The notes under the pieces: generated by a model | What the model saw: the letters and a program-made list of their open reading frames with translations, nothing else | Database searches by the model: none | What the model was told of the DNA's origin: nothing | Shown here: positions 46,786 to 58,320 of the stretch, in pieces | Layout: each line of letters starts with the position of its first letter | How positions within the stretch are numbered: the first letter of the stretch is position 1 | From: Pezicula radicicola | Lineage: Eukaryota; Ascomycota; Leotiomycetes; Helotiales; Dermateaceae | Assembly: GCA_003008705.1 (NCBI GenBank) | Contig: PDUO01000054.1 | Coordinates: 190,160 to 254,159, forward strand | DNA: 64,000 nt | Reading direction: 5' to 3' | Made by a program: the position numbers and the translations under genes

Positions 46786-48610
46786 CTAAGTGTAGATTTT
46801 GTCAAGCTTCTGAGCTGTCATCATCATACCGCCCCTCGGCTTTGCTTCGACATCTTCTACTTGGAAGATGATGTCTCCATAGATCGTGTCCAAATCGGTA
46901 TAGGTACTTTTCGGCTTGGCATTGGGCTTGAGGTCATAAATCTCAAAATCGAAGTCCCGGAGCATCAGCAACAAGTTGATACGAATCGCGTCCATAGCCA
47001 GATTTTGGCCAATACATCGACGAGGCCCTCGGCCGAACGTGCGGAACCAAGCTCGAGGGACGGCATCATTGAGAAAGCGCTCAGGCTTGAATTGACTAGG
47101 ACTGGGATAGTACGCAGGATTGAACTGCAGGTTATGCTGATTCGGTATCACCATAAAACCGTCAGCTGGATAGTCCCGATTCTGCCATTTCAATGTAGCG
47201 CTATAACAACTGTTAGTAACAGAATATGTTTCCCGGGAAACACATACCCTGGGGGTGCTTGTTTGTAAAGCAAGCCGATTGAGAAGAGTCGGAGTGTCTC
47301 CTTGATTACAGCAGTAGTGTACTCCATTTCGTGAAGCTTGGGGGGTGAGGCCTGCAAAATCTCGATTGTCTTGGACAAGTCTTTGTCGAACACCCGATTA
47401 TGTTCCTCGCGTAGTTTAGCAACGACATCGGGGTTCTTGGAGAGCAGCATATATGTGAACTAACACGTGTTAATCCAGTCTGCCGACGCCAACTATGTGC
47501 CGCTGGGAACTTACAGAGAGGGTAGAACCAGTGGTACCATTCCCACCCGCGAAGGCACCCTTGATACTTTCTTTGTTAGCGAGATATTGCTCCTGACCAT
47601 GGAGAAGTTACTTACTTGGCAATCACGGTTCTAAGGTCATTTGGATGCAGGTCGACAGGCTTTGCTTTCTTGTCTGATAATGCCACCTCCGTATATCTTT
47701 CGCTGAGCAGGGCGTCCAGGATATCACCGAAATTTTTTGGAGTGGGTTCCGTATTGGCAGCCTTATGATCCATCAAGCGCTGATGAATCTTTTCGGCAAT
47801 TGTTGCGTCTATATGCTTCTGAACACGTGCCAATTTGAAGGAATTCAGATACCGGGTGACCGGATTGAGGGGGTTGAATCCTGCGGCAAAATCGATGATT
47901 TCTCTCAAGTCATTGAATATCGTGCTCCCCGCCGTCGATTGAGCTCCAATTGAGGTGCTGAAGGTCAATCGTCCAACAACATCAAAGACGTATGCAGCCG
48001 CCTCCTTTTCTAGTGAAAACACTTGGCCATTCTTTGCGAATCTGGTAATCTTATCGCGGAAGATCATAGTTTCTAGAACCAGTGCGTCATACTGGGTTCT
48101 GAGATATGAGGGCAAGAAGGCAGGCGACATGGCTTTGTGTATCTGCTTCCATATAGGACCGTTGATAGCAGCAAGACTGTTGTATCCGACAAATTCCTCG
48201 GCGGCCTCGTTGACTACGTGATGCTGGTCATAGACCCTTGTGACTTGCACAGCTTCCATGAGTTCGGGCTCATCCAGTACGAGCTGCGGACCCGACAGCG
48301 GCCAGAGATCTAGATACCACAAGCCTTTCAAATCATACTTCTGAGCGATCCAGGTAAACAAAATTTGTGTATGCGTCCCTGGTGGATGTGCGGCAGTGGC
48401 TTCTTTCATAATCTGCATATGGCCCCAGGGAAAGCTGTGGGGTGGTTTGGGCTACGACGTATATCAGGAGGAACTCTTTACCATACAGCAAAGGATCGAT
48501 CATACCAAGTCATTGAAGCGACGTCGTTCCACGTACAATCGATACACGAAATTCAGGACACCTACGCCTAACAAGATAGAGGCAAAGAGGAGAATGGACC
48601 GGGTATCCAT
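46786..48610 (-). CDS. cytochrome P450 monooxygenase
   Basis: Predicted 539 residues from five exons: 48610-48506, 48451-47616, 47566-47515, 47459-47248, 47200-46786 (introns 54, 49, 55 and 47 bp). The product has an N-terminal membrane anchor (ILLFASILLGVGVLNFVY), then the proline-rich hinge LPKPPHSFPWGH. The I-helix oxygen-binding part is GAFAGGNGTTGSTLS, formed by splicing; its G-N-x-T-T differs from the usual A-G-x-D-T-T. The K-helix shows ETLR. The haem-binding loop is FGRGPRRCIGQNLA with its Cys ligand. All parts are in the expected order and length for a microsomal class II P450. The text around PNAKPKSTYTDLDTIYG resembles fungal secondary-metabolism P450s, but the substrate is unknown. 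It is divergent from the SDR gene, 537 bases between starts, suggesting joint control. Confidence 0.9.
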
Positions 48611-49147
48611 TGTGTTTCAGGTGTTGTCAGACCAGCATCGGAAGTATGGCAGGAGAATGATGATGATTCAATTTTTACAGCAGAATGATATTCAAGGGTT
48701 ATATAGATGTAGACCAAACCTCGCTCGTTCAACTCTCCGGAATTTGGCGGGGGGTACTTCGAGCAAATCCAAGCCTTGACATTGGACGAGCAAGAATTCG
48801 GGTCAATCCGGCCGTCGACTTGGAACTCTTTCCAAAGAAGATAAAAAACCCGCCCTTTTCCCGCTCCATACTCAAAGCTTATATGTATGGAATTCTGGAA
48901 GCCTTATTAGGAAGTTCCAAGGACCAGGTAAAATGGGGGCCCAGAAGCCAAGCCTAGGACTCGGACAGGCAACGGTATCTCGGATTCAGCGTGCTGTTTT
49001 TGGCACAAAAGCATACATGGCGGACACCGAGGATGCTGCGCGTCATTGCATGCGACGCGATTTCATACAATAATGTAACTGGGCTTGAACCCACCGTAGA
49101 AACAAAGTCTTTACTACTTTACATTCTCTCCCTTATCGAACGAAAGC
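48611..49147. promoter_or_regulatory. shared divergent promoter region, P450 / SDR
   Basis: Between the two start codons. It contains CGG-ACA-CCG near 49020-49031 and a TCCGGCCGTCG stretch near 48807, both CGG-type words that Zn2Cys6 factors can bind, and a GGCGGGGGG run near 48748. None is proven. Confidence 0.4.
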
Positions 49148-50032
49148 ATGGCGTCTTTGTCAGGAAAGCATGTATGTGATCCCCGCCACTGCCTGTATAT
49201 ATTGCGCCTAACGACTGTAGGTTGCCATCACTGGTGCAGGAAGTGGTGTTGGTCAAGCACTTGCTCGGGTGCTCTCATCAAGAGGCGCACTCGTATCCCT
49301 GGCTGATGTCAATAAAGCAGGCCTTGACGAGACGCTGAATTCTCTATCTGGAGAGGGCCATTTTGCCACTGTGGTAGATGTCAGTGACAGCGCAAGCGTT
49401 GATACCTGGATTGAGGATAGTGCAAAACGACTGGGAGGCCTGAACGGGGCAGCAAATGTTGCTGGTGTTGAAAGAGAAGGGCTTCGTCGTATGGCTGAAG
49501 CTCGAAACGAAGACTGGGATTCTACTATGAACGTCAATGCGAAAGGCGTTTTTTTCTGTATGAGAGCCGAGTTGAACCAGATGCTCAAAAGTGGCGGTTC
49601 TATCGTAGGTAAACTCCTGAGTCCAGAAGCGAGCCGGGTCTGACTTTTCTAGGTCAATGTCTCGAGCGTTGCAGGTCTTCTCGGTACCCCTCAAATGGCA
49701 ATATATTCTGCGAGCAAGCATGCGATTCACGGCTTGACCAAATCGGCTGCTCGAGAATATGGGAATAATAATATTAGGGTAAATATCGTTGCACCAGGTA
49801 CGTTTCCCCGTCTTGAGCGACCATACCAATTTCAGCAATCTTATAACATCTGATAGGAGCTATCGATACACCAATGAACAAGGACGTAGTCGACGCTGAT
49901 TTCTCGTCGCAAGCCTTGAATCGATGGGCTTCTCCTGCCGAAGTGGCGAATATTATTGCCTTCTTGTTAAGTGACGATGCGAGTTTTGTTACAGGAGCTT
50001 GTTACATGGCTGATGGAGGCTGGACTGCGTAG
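49148..50032 (+). CDS. short-chain dehydrogenase/reductase (SDR)
   Basis: Predicted 242 residues from four exons: 49148-49171, 49221-49604, 49653-49797, 49857-50032 (introns 49, 48 and 59 bp). Classical SDR of normal length. The Rossmann fold starts VAITGAGSGVGQALA (TG-x3-G-x-G cofactor loop). Then ANVAG stands for the NNAG motif, NVSSVAG carries the catalytic Ser, YSASKHA the Tyr-x3-Lys pair, and IRVNIVAPGAIDTPM the segment after helix G. ADV after strand 2 places an Asp where NAD-preferring enzymes have it, so NAD(H) is more likely than NADP(H). It probably oxidises or reduces a small alcohol/ketone in the cytosol. Next to the P450 it could oxidise the hydroxylated product. Confidence 0.9.
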
Positions 50033-50520
50033 TATACTTTTAGATAGCCTCTATAAGTCTTCTAAGACGTCTCAAGAATTGCACCTGAACCTTATATATT
50101 CTGCTTCCAGTAAGATCAGGTTGATCCAGGTGCCAATCCTCAAGCTACGATTGTACCTCAATGAAGTGGTTGGGAGCCGCGCTCACGGTGCCTTCGAATC
50201 GACGCAAGCTGACAAGAGGCTGGGCACGAAAGCCGCCCCAGTCTTGTTAGATAATGATGATTGTCGGCAACGCCAATCTACACGGAGAACTTGTTGGGTT
50301 GGGTGGGGTTGTAATCGAGCAGGGTGGCATGTTTGCTTTGGGAGGGAAAGCCAGGGAAAGAGGGGATAGCGTTTGTCGGAAGGTGATACTTGCAAATTTT
50401 AGGGGAAATGGTGTTGCTCTATTGTAGGAGTAGCTAATTAAAACACTTGAAACAACGAGATGACTGGCGTTGTTGTTATAATATGACAGATTGCTTGCTT
50501 AATATATGACTGTCTATCGC
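50033..50520. other. convergent intergenic region
   Basis: Between the 3' ends of the SDR and barrel-protein genes. Short frames only; nothing recognised. Confidence 0.5.
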
Positions 50521-51365
50521 CTACTTGAACCAGTAGCCACCAACGAACCTGACAAATGCGTGGGAGTTTTTTTCAATTCTCGCACCTATAACTTCCTCAC
50601 AGGCTGTAGCAGGTGCACTTTTGCAATGGATATCCCATAGGAACGGTTCACTTGCGTAGACCTCCAGTGCGTGAAGGTCATTAGGTTTAGTAGGATTCCT
50701 ATAGAAGGCGTAAAGAAGAGTATCCTGTTCGTCGTCTCGAGAGATATCATGGACTGCTTTGCAGAGCGGAAACGTCCTGTCGAACTCGCCAGGATGGAAT
50801 GTTACACTGTCGAACGTCATAAGATAGGGAGCCTCTGTGTGCTGTGGGTTCGTCGCCTCCACCACCTCTGGTCTCGTTAATCCGCAGATATTCTCAAGTT
50901 TATAAGTCACTGGCTCCCCTGCCAGGACTAGCATGTCTTGAACCAGCTGGGTGGCATTGTGCGCATCCGCGCTTGCCTGGTCGGCAAATCTACCGATGAA
51001 AAGAGTGAGACTCTACCACTGCCTAAGGTAGACAAATACATAGGTGGATGTGATCTTACTCTTCAATAAGCCAAACGGTCTTGTCGTGCGTGTCATCTGT
51101 CTTGATGTCGACGCGCATTCTATCAAAACACAGAGTCAGCCTGCCATTGAGACACGGGGGTCGGATGGTGGATCGTAACTTACTGTCCAAACTGGCGAAT
51201 GTACTCGCCGTCTTTCTCATCTCTTGGGACCGTGATGAGGAATTTGGTAACGCCAGCTTGGCTTGCTTTGGCATGTACCGCGACCTTCTCTGCAGCTTCG
51301 ATGAACTTATCCCTCACTCCTTTACTGGCCGTCGTAACCTGGCGGACGATCAGGAGTTGCGGCAT
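50521..51365 (-). CDS. two-domain dimeric alpha/beta-barrel (ABM-like) protein
   Basis: Predicted 236 residues from three exons (51365-51184, 51119-51060, 50989-50521; introns 64 and 70 bp). The product has two ferredoxin-like repeats. Repeat 1: PQLLIVRQVTTASKGVRDKF, FLITVPRDEKDGEY, KTVWLIEEFADQASADAHNA. Repeat 2: PYLMTFDSVTFHPGEFDRTF, TLLYAFYRNPTKPNDLHALE, LWDIHCKSAPATACEEVIGA. This strand-helix-strand plan with an acidic residue before a short helix is that of ABM/dimeric alpha-beta-barrel proteins, which include cofactor-free monooxygenases and pathway cyclase-like proteins. Fold assignment is by pattern; catalysis is not shown. It sits between SDR and MFS genes, so a role in the same pathway is plausible. 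No signal peptide. Confidence 0.7.
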
Positions 51366-52206
51366 TGTCAAAGGTGAGGGAATGTATTAGAGCGGCTTCG
51401 ATGTTATCAAGAAGACTGTAGGGACAATATCTGGAGCAGAGGACGAGGACCTATCTTTATATCCGAAGCGTCAAGAGCATCGAGAGCGGGTGCCATACTT
51501 TGTACTGGTAGTCAGGTACGGACGTGGTGCCTCAATCCGAAAGCTGCTGAAGACTGGATCAAGGATTCGGTATAGCCCGCATTTCAGGACGATGGACAGT
51601 GATCAGCGAGCAGCCACTGCACATTAAGCGCAAGTGGGGTCCGGGTTAGAAGTAGGGATGGGTCTTATAACGTTATATAACTTTATATAATCTACTTTTG
51701 ATTTTTATACATAAGAGGTGTAGAACTTATGTATAAGTCTATATAAGAATAGGTCAAAATACTACTAAAAAGACCTTTACTCTACCTTAATAATCTAAAA
51801 AGTTTAAAGTATTACAATTAATCTAGTTAGAGTAGGGAGATAATTAGAATATAGTAATCGTTATATATATTTTTATACTTAAAAAAGCTACTTTCGAAAG
51901 TAGAAGTGTACTATTACTATTATACGATCACGTAGTAAATATATAATCTAGTTTTGACCATTATTATACAAATTATATAATTTGCCCATCCCTAGTTAGG
52001 AGAGCGACGGGTCACGACACCACCTCAAGTAAAGAAAGGTACTCGCGCGACTTGCGGCAACATACAACACTTGCCCCGGATTGCAAGGAGTACCAGGTCC
52101 GTCTATCTCGGATTATGTAGCCCGATCCGTGCGTGTTCTTGTGAAGCGACGCTCAACCTCAGCCAATCACATGCCCCATCTTATTATCTGTTGTACTTCT
52201 GCCAAG
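51366..52206. other. spacer with AT-rich block
   Basis: 51660-51990 is strongly AT-rich, flanked by normal DNA. No gene seen. Left part is the promoter side of the barrel-protein gene. Confidence 0.45.
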
Positions 52207-52401
52207 AGTGCACGTCGTTTTTTCCGAGATAACGAAGGTCCAGAAGGCCACCCTATCCAACGCCAGTAAGCGATTCAGTACTCTACACCTAGCCCTAAAC
52301 TTCACTCAAAAGTACACATCGTTATGCCCGAGATAACGAAGGTCCAGAAGGCCACCTGATCCTGCGCCAGTAAGTGATTCAGTACTCTACACCCAGCCAG
52401 A
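52207..52401. repeat. 104-bp imperfect tandem duplication upstream of MFS gene
   Basis: Two copies with a 104-base period: GATAACGAAGGTCCAGAAGG occurs at about 52227 and again at 52331, and GATTCAGTACTCTACACC follows in each. It ends about 240 bases before the start codon of the MFS gene, so it lies in that gene's promoter or leader. Confidence 0.8.
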
Positions 52402-52644
52402 CCTTGTGAACTTCAGAGAGATAAATAGGCTGGAGCCAAGCTGTGGAGTGTATAACTGCTGCATCCTCTTCCTCTTTTGCACACTTTGATAGATAGGCCT
52501 CTTGCATTCCGTTTGCGTGCCTGAAAGCTGTCCATTCATTCAAGTCATTGACTACTCTTGCTAAATCATCTTGCCTCCCATTTTACGTGGGTCAGGAGCC
52601 ATCACAAGAAGTCAAGTAGACGACTTTCTACCTGGTCCTTCAAC

Positions 52645-54438
52645 ATGCTATCTTTCTTCCACTCATTTTACCTCAACTCGGACAGAGTCCCCAAGTCCTC
52701 GAAGAAGGTTGTCTTTATGATCATATTCTGCTGTTTGATCAATGTCGCAGTTTGTTTCCGTCCAACGAAATGTTTTCAAGAAGTTAGCTGCTAAAGGAGT
52801 AAACAGACAATTGGCTACGATAACTCAATGATGAATGCGCTGAATATTCTCCCCCAATACACGGATTACTTCGAACTCACCGCAGTTACCGAAGGACTCA
52901 ATACCGCTGCTATAACAATAGGCACCACCATCGGTCCGCTCTTTGCTGCCCCTCTGGCAGACCGCGTCGGCCGTAAGTGTGCACTAGTATATATGGCCTA
53001 CGGAGCTATAGTTGTAGTGATATTACAAGCAGCCGCGCAGAATATCGGCATGTTCGTTGTAGCGAGGGCGCTAATTGGTCTGTTTACTGTTGGCTCCTCT
53101 GTAATTGGGCCAATGTATGCCGTCGAATGTTTGCCCTCTCAATTTCGCACGTGGGGAGTGGGATCGTATTATACTATTCTCTATATAGGTGAGTTGGTAG
53201 CCTCCATTATTCTTCGCTCCTCTCCGTCCTAATTGTCACCTTTATTATTTACTGATTGTACGAGTATAGGCTCTCTTCTCTCCGCCTGTATTACATATGG
53301 AACAGCTTTCATCGACAGCACATGGTCCTGGAGACTCCCTTCAGCTCTACAAGGAATCTTCAGTATTTTGTGCATCATTGCTATCCCATGGATTCCCGAA
53401 TCTCCTAGGTGGCTCATATATAATGGGCGTTCGGATGAAGCTTTGTTGTCCTGCGCACAAACGATGTCAAACTCGGATGTTACTGACCCAGAGACCGTTG
53501 CATCGTACCAGCAGATGATGCAGTCACTAGCATTCGAGAAAGACACGGGGTACACAACGAGCTGGAGTTCATTAGTGAAGACCAAGTCAAGCAGGAAAAG
53601 AATTGGTTTGGTCATATCTGTTGGCATTGCTATCGTTATGTCTGGTGAGTTCTGTCTTATACTCGATCTTTCACTTCAAGGAGACTTGCGTTCATATCGA
53701 CTAACACTGAATTCGCAGGTATCAGTATTAGCAATTACTACCTCGGAACTATGCTCGAAAATGCTGGCGTCACCAAATTCGATACTCAACTACAAATCAA
53801 TATCTATCTACAACTCTGGTGCATAGTTTGTAGCATCGTCGGGACCTTCATGTGCAACCGTTTTGGCCGACGCATACTCTCAATATCAGGGATGTTCTTT
53901 CTCGCGGTGACAATGTTTCTCCTTGGCGCGCTTACGAAATTATACGGGGCTTCCGACAACGTCTCAGCCATATACGCTACTGTCTCAATGATCTTTATCT
54001 TTTTTGGAGCATACTCGATATGTTTAGGGCCGCTCATCCTTTTGTATCCTGCTGAGCTTCTCAACTATACTATCAGAAGCAAAGGACTAGGTGTCTACAC
54101 CTCATTGCAGGATGGACTCTCCTTGATGCTGGTTTTCGTGGCGCCCATTGCGTTGAAGCAAGTGGGGTACATTGTATACATGATGAATGGAGCATGGAAC
54201 TTTGTAATGTTCGTTTTCATCATTATTTTCTGGGTAGAGACTGGTGGCGGTAAGACGTAAGTGCATTCCTTATCTAACACAAGATGGACCGCCTGCTGAC
54301 TTTCTCAAAAGGCTTGAGGAAATTGATGAGATGTTGGATGGTGTATCACACATCGATGGAGAGAGGCCTCCCGATGATGGTTTGTTTACCAAAGTCGAGA
54401 TTGCGGCTAAAAAGAAAGAGGCCGGGATGGAACATTGA
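52645..54438 (+). CDS. MFS sugar-porter-type transporter
   Basis: Predicted 508 residues from five exons: 52645-52749, 52807-53188, 53270-53644, 53719-54256, 54312-54438 (introns 57, 81, 74 and 55 bp). Helix 1 is completed by splicing (LINVA joins TIGYDNSMMNAL). Other landmarks: PLADRVGRKCAL after helix 2, ARALIGLFTVGSS, PESPRWLIY after helix 6, NRFGRRILS after helix 8, YPAELLNYTIRSKGLG after helix 10, and the last splice gives ETGGGKT then LEEIDEMLDG. It is a 12-helix major facilitator of the sugar-porter group, close in form to the other MFS gene at 31-33 kb but not a recent copy. The cargo is unknown; in this context it may move the substrate or product of the P450/SDR pathway. Its promoter holds a tandem duplication. 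Confidence 0.87.
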
Positions 54439-54881
54439 TCAATCAAGGAGGGACTGCAAAATGGGTTGTGCACTATTCTCTGACGACTGGTGTCAAAAAT
54501 ACGCTCCTCTATGAATCAAGATTTTGTTTCTTTTTTTTTTGTTACTTCGATGTTCTCCCGAGCTAGATTTGGTTTTCTGTCTCTTTTTCCTTTTCATTGT
54601 TATCTTGCTTTTGCGGCAGAATACCAAATTCTCAACGCAAACTTCCTTGGAGAGACGGTTCACCGGGCAACGAAAGCCAGGACAAATCAAGCGATTGATT
54701 CCCTCACACCCAGTATAAACTTGAACCTAAAATCGCGTTTTTGCGCTTATACCGACCCCTATCCCCTCCCCCCTTCCTTGCACGAGTTTGTACCGATCCG
54801 GCACAAGGCCAAATCATGCGCGGAATAAGGGTAGTTGGCCAAACGTTCTGAGCTTCGGCAGATATATATTCATACTCTGTC
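54439..54881. other. convergent intergenic region
   Basis: Between the MFS and rhodopsin-like 3' ends. Contains a poly-T run near 54530. Several overlapping frames exist on both strands but none resembles a family. Confidence 0.45.
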
Positions 54882-56220
54882 TCAAGCACGAGCATATGAT
54901 TCTGCCAGAGTATCTCCGGTTGAATGATTATGGCTCATGCCTCCTTGATAGGCTAAAATTGGACTTTTAGAAAACGGTTGGTCTTTGTATCGATTTTTCT
55001 GCTCCTGTTCCGGTTTACAGGAGCTAAGTGTTGCATGACGTCCGCTCGTTTTGAGCAGGAAGTTCAAACTTGGAAGGCAGACAACAATAATGGAGCCACA
55101 GAATTCAGCCGTGGACCAGATATCTGTAAATGTCAGCCTAGGACGAGCTTTGAAGTTGGAGAGGGAACTGTACACATAGGGCTTACTTGCGGTGAAATCT
55201 CCAGGTATACAAAGCGAGCAGTAGCGGTAGCGATAGTGATGAGGCCTACTGAAAATATGGCGATGAGGCCGTACCTTTGGCGCTTGTGGACATTGATTTT
55301 GAAAACAAACGAGAATGGAAATATGAATACTATCAAGACGAGAACGAGTAAGCTGCTGTAGCCTATCGTACCATTATATTTTTTGATGCAAGGAACCCTT
55401 ACTAAGAAGTTCGCAGGTAATGTTGCATACCCACAGTACTCTAAACACTGTGAATGACCACGCTTCGTAGCAGCTTCCCGGATCTAATGACCTAATATAT
55501 TGATAATGTTTAGTACTAAAGTATTTAGGATTGTAGAGGATGACCAGGTAAAGTTCTTACCAATTTTGAGATATTGGTGTACACCAGAAGGTAGGAAGGA
55601 AGAGAGCAACGAGGAAGTAGAGAACGACGTAACCGGTAAGTAGATGTAAAACTTTTCGAGTTTTTTCCATGAAAGTAGGTATTAAATGATAATAGAGAGC
55701 CACGATGCTGACTTTGGCGAAATACAACCCTAGGTAGTAAAAGTAGCCGGACGCAAAAACCAACTACAGCTAGAATGTTAGATTCCGGATTTCAATTGCT
55801 ATCAATTTCTGCGGAACAAATATAAGTTATGGACGGGCTCGTATCCTATATCCAAGCTGACTCCTTGGAAATCGAACAAAGAAACGAACCTTTAATGACT
55901 GAGTGGTAACTGGCAAATCAATCCAGTCAGGTTGTGACAAGCCACCAAGTCGATAGGTCATTGTATCACACACGACCTCAGCAAATGCGATAGTCCATGC
56001 TATAACGACAAAGTAATCCGAAACTATAAAACCACCCTTGCTGCTCGTCTTCTTGATGTGTCGTATCCACAGCCTCAACAAAACAAAGACTAGACTTAGG
56101 GTAAGCAGACTCCACACAATTGCCTAGATAGACCATTGATTAGCCCCTTTCGGATGATATAGATCGAGAGATCGGACATAGACCTACGATTGTCGCCTCT
56201 CCAGACGGCGGGGCGGGCAT
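54882..56220 (-). CDS. rhodopsin/PTH11-like integral membrane protein
   Basis: Predicted 328 residues from six exons: 56220-56188, 56123-55890, 55763-55561, 55491-55403, 55362-55191, 55137-54882. It is a fungal rhodopsin-like domain protein with seven hydrophobic helices: IVWSLLTLSLVFVLLRLW, DYFVVIAWTIAFAEVV, FASGYFYYLGLYFAKVSIVA, LTGYVVLYFLVALFLPTF, VLVLIVFIFPFSFVF and more; PISQNWSLDPGSC across exons 3-4 and TDIWSTAEFCGSIIVVCLP are family landmarks. The 126-bp second intron is the longest here, the fourth is only 40 bp and thus less certain, and the fifth uses a GC donor (GCAAGT). The C-terminal tail of about 60 residues is polar and probably cytosolic. PTH11-type members can sense surface cues; ligand and role are unknown here. 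Confidence 0.75.
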
Positions 56221-58320
56221 CTCGAGCCTTATTCAACGTTGAGATTGAGTGCAGTTAAGGGAGTTATATCTAATAGCGCCTTTCTCACAATAATTTCGGT
56301 GTATTAGGGTTATCTCAATGGTAAAGAGCGATCGAGGGTGTCGTTACTTATGTAAATCTAGTCTATTACAAGGTGTCCGCAAGCAGCCCTTTCGCTAAAC
56401 AAGTATAAAACTAATTAAGAAATGTAACTAGTCTTCTGAATTTGGTTAAGATAATACCTCTTGATAAACTCCAAGCTATTAATTGAATGCAATATAAGCG
56501 AGTTCTGCATCTGTCGATCGTTTCAGGGGTCAAAGCTAATATGGTTTCTGGGCGTTTTCAACCAATTTTCATATGATTCAATTACGTCAATTCCTTGTTC
56601 CACAGATTCCGAATATGCCACTATTCAGAGTCGGGTAGAATAGTATGAACCCTCGAGCTCCAATAAGTAGAAAGTGGTGAAATACGGGAATATAGGTAAT
56701 TAAGGGAAATCTTATATTGTCCTGGCCCTTGAATCTACGGGTATTTCTACACTATATATACAAGAAGTGAGCATCACAAGGGCCTCGTTTCCCATACTAG
56801 ATTGAGCAGTTTTTGATGTCAAATAATCAAGCCACCAGTGCTCTGATCCTCCTCAAATTAGAGGCCATGGCGGGCAGTGGAAACTAGGTTATACTAGTCG
56901 TACACGTGATTCGTAGCTGATAAATAGTCACTCTTTAGAAAGAAAAGACAACTGTGTGCTCCAAGGTCCACAACATCTGATTTGGCTAACATGTTATTAT
57001 GTTTCCTCAATAGCATATAAGTCTTTATTTACCTCCCCAGTAAGTTTGGAAGGCGTCGACCGACGTGGTCCTTATTTCTAGCAATGGCCCATTAAGAATC
57101 TATCCCTGGAAGCCGAATAATCCTTCTTCTATGGCTATGCTAAACACTTGTGCTAGACCTTCTAACAAGTGTTTAAGGAAGAATGAGTAGCGAGGAATGT
57201 TTGACGCGAGTTCAGAGTTCTTCCTATATCTGCGGGCTGAGACCTTTCGCAACTTGTGATGATGAACTGTTCCACGAACTTTCCCGGTACTCTCTTGTGG
57301 ACTGTTCTGGACACTTATTTTTGGTGGAATACAGAGTTTAAGGCTAAGTTTAAATTCATTATTCCAAGGCCTCCAAATACACAGCCTCATCAGCTTTTTC
57401 ATGGCATCCAATTCATGTATATATAGAGCTCCACTTCCTTACGAATAGGACCACCGGAAATTCATTGAATTAATTCAATATCACCTTTTCCGGCCAACAT
57501 CTCTTCGTCAATAACGATGGCTCCCGCTAACAAAATTCGTTTGTACTCTATTCTTACAATTAGATATTAATATACTAATACTTTTTCTTAGCTAGAGCTT
57601 ATAATTACTACTTGTAGAAGGCTACTTCCGTTTAGACTAGATCGAACAAGGATAGCTTATAAAAGAGAGAGTTATTAGTGTTTTAGAGGGATAAAGACTA
57701 AGAGCTACTTAGTAAGTTTATTTATTTTTATATTCCTTAGAAGGAGGTATAACTAGAAAGAAGATTATTTCCTAGAGGGTATTATTACTAGTAAAATAAA
57801 CTTTCTTTGTATAAAACTTAGTATAATCTTAATAGTTATTTTTTTAAGTAATTTTACTTTAAACTTTAAAATTAAATTATATATACTTTATACTTTATAT
57901 CCTTTAAGAAGTTATATAAACTTTATTAAACTTTATTAATATTTTTAAAATTAAATCTTATCTATAACTTCTCGGAAACGGAACTAGTTGCTCTTAGAGA
58001 GTATCTCTAGAAAGAGTAAGAACAATAGTAGATCTAGCAATCAAACAGTGCTACTAGTGCTCTATCTATGTTTGTACCTGAGAAGTGAGGCGGATTACAC
58101 CTGTGTGTTAATTATTATAGACTTAAACCGTGTTACAAAAAAGAATCGAACTCCTAATAACTAAGAAAGCGTTATCACTATAAACCTACCCGACCGTAGG
58201 CCGTAATATAATATAGTTTAAGTAGATTAAGGAAAGCCTTTAAATTTCAACACCTCCTTATTAATTGTACAATATATTAACACTACGCCGTCCCCTAGGC
58301 CCTATCTCTTCAAATATTCA
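56221..58320. other. gene-poor, partly RIP-eroded region
   Basis: No supportable gene. 57100-57420 has a random-looking minus-strand frame. Near 57517 a short plus-strand MAPANKIR opening, followed by AT-rich DNA (57540-57960), may be the start of a dead transposase gene; too eroded to assign. Confidence 0.4.

Noticed and set aside
46861..47268. 135-codon plus-strand frame
   Set aside because: Shadow of the P450 last exon on the opposite strand.
54490..54828. 112-codon plus-strand frame after the MFS gene
   Set aside because: Phe-rich because of a poly-T run; no motif and located in a convergent 3' region.
57100..57411. 103-codon minus-strand frame
   Set aside because: No motif, no splice context, random composition.
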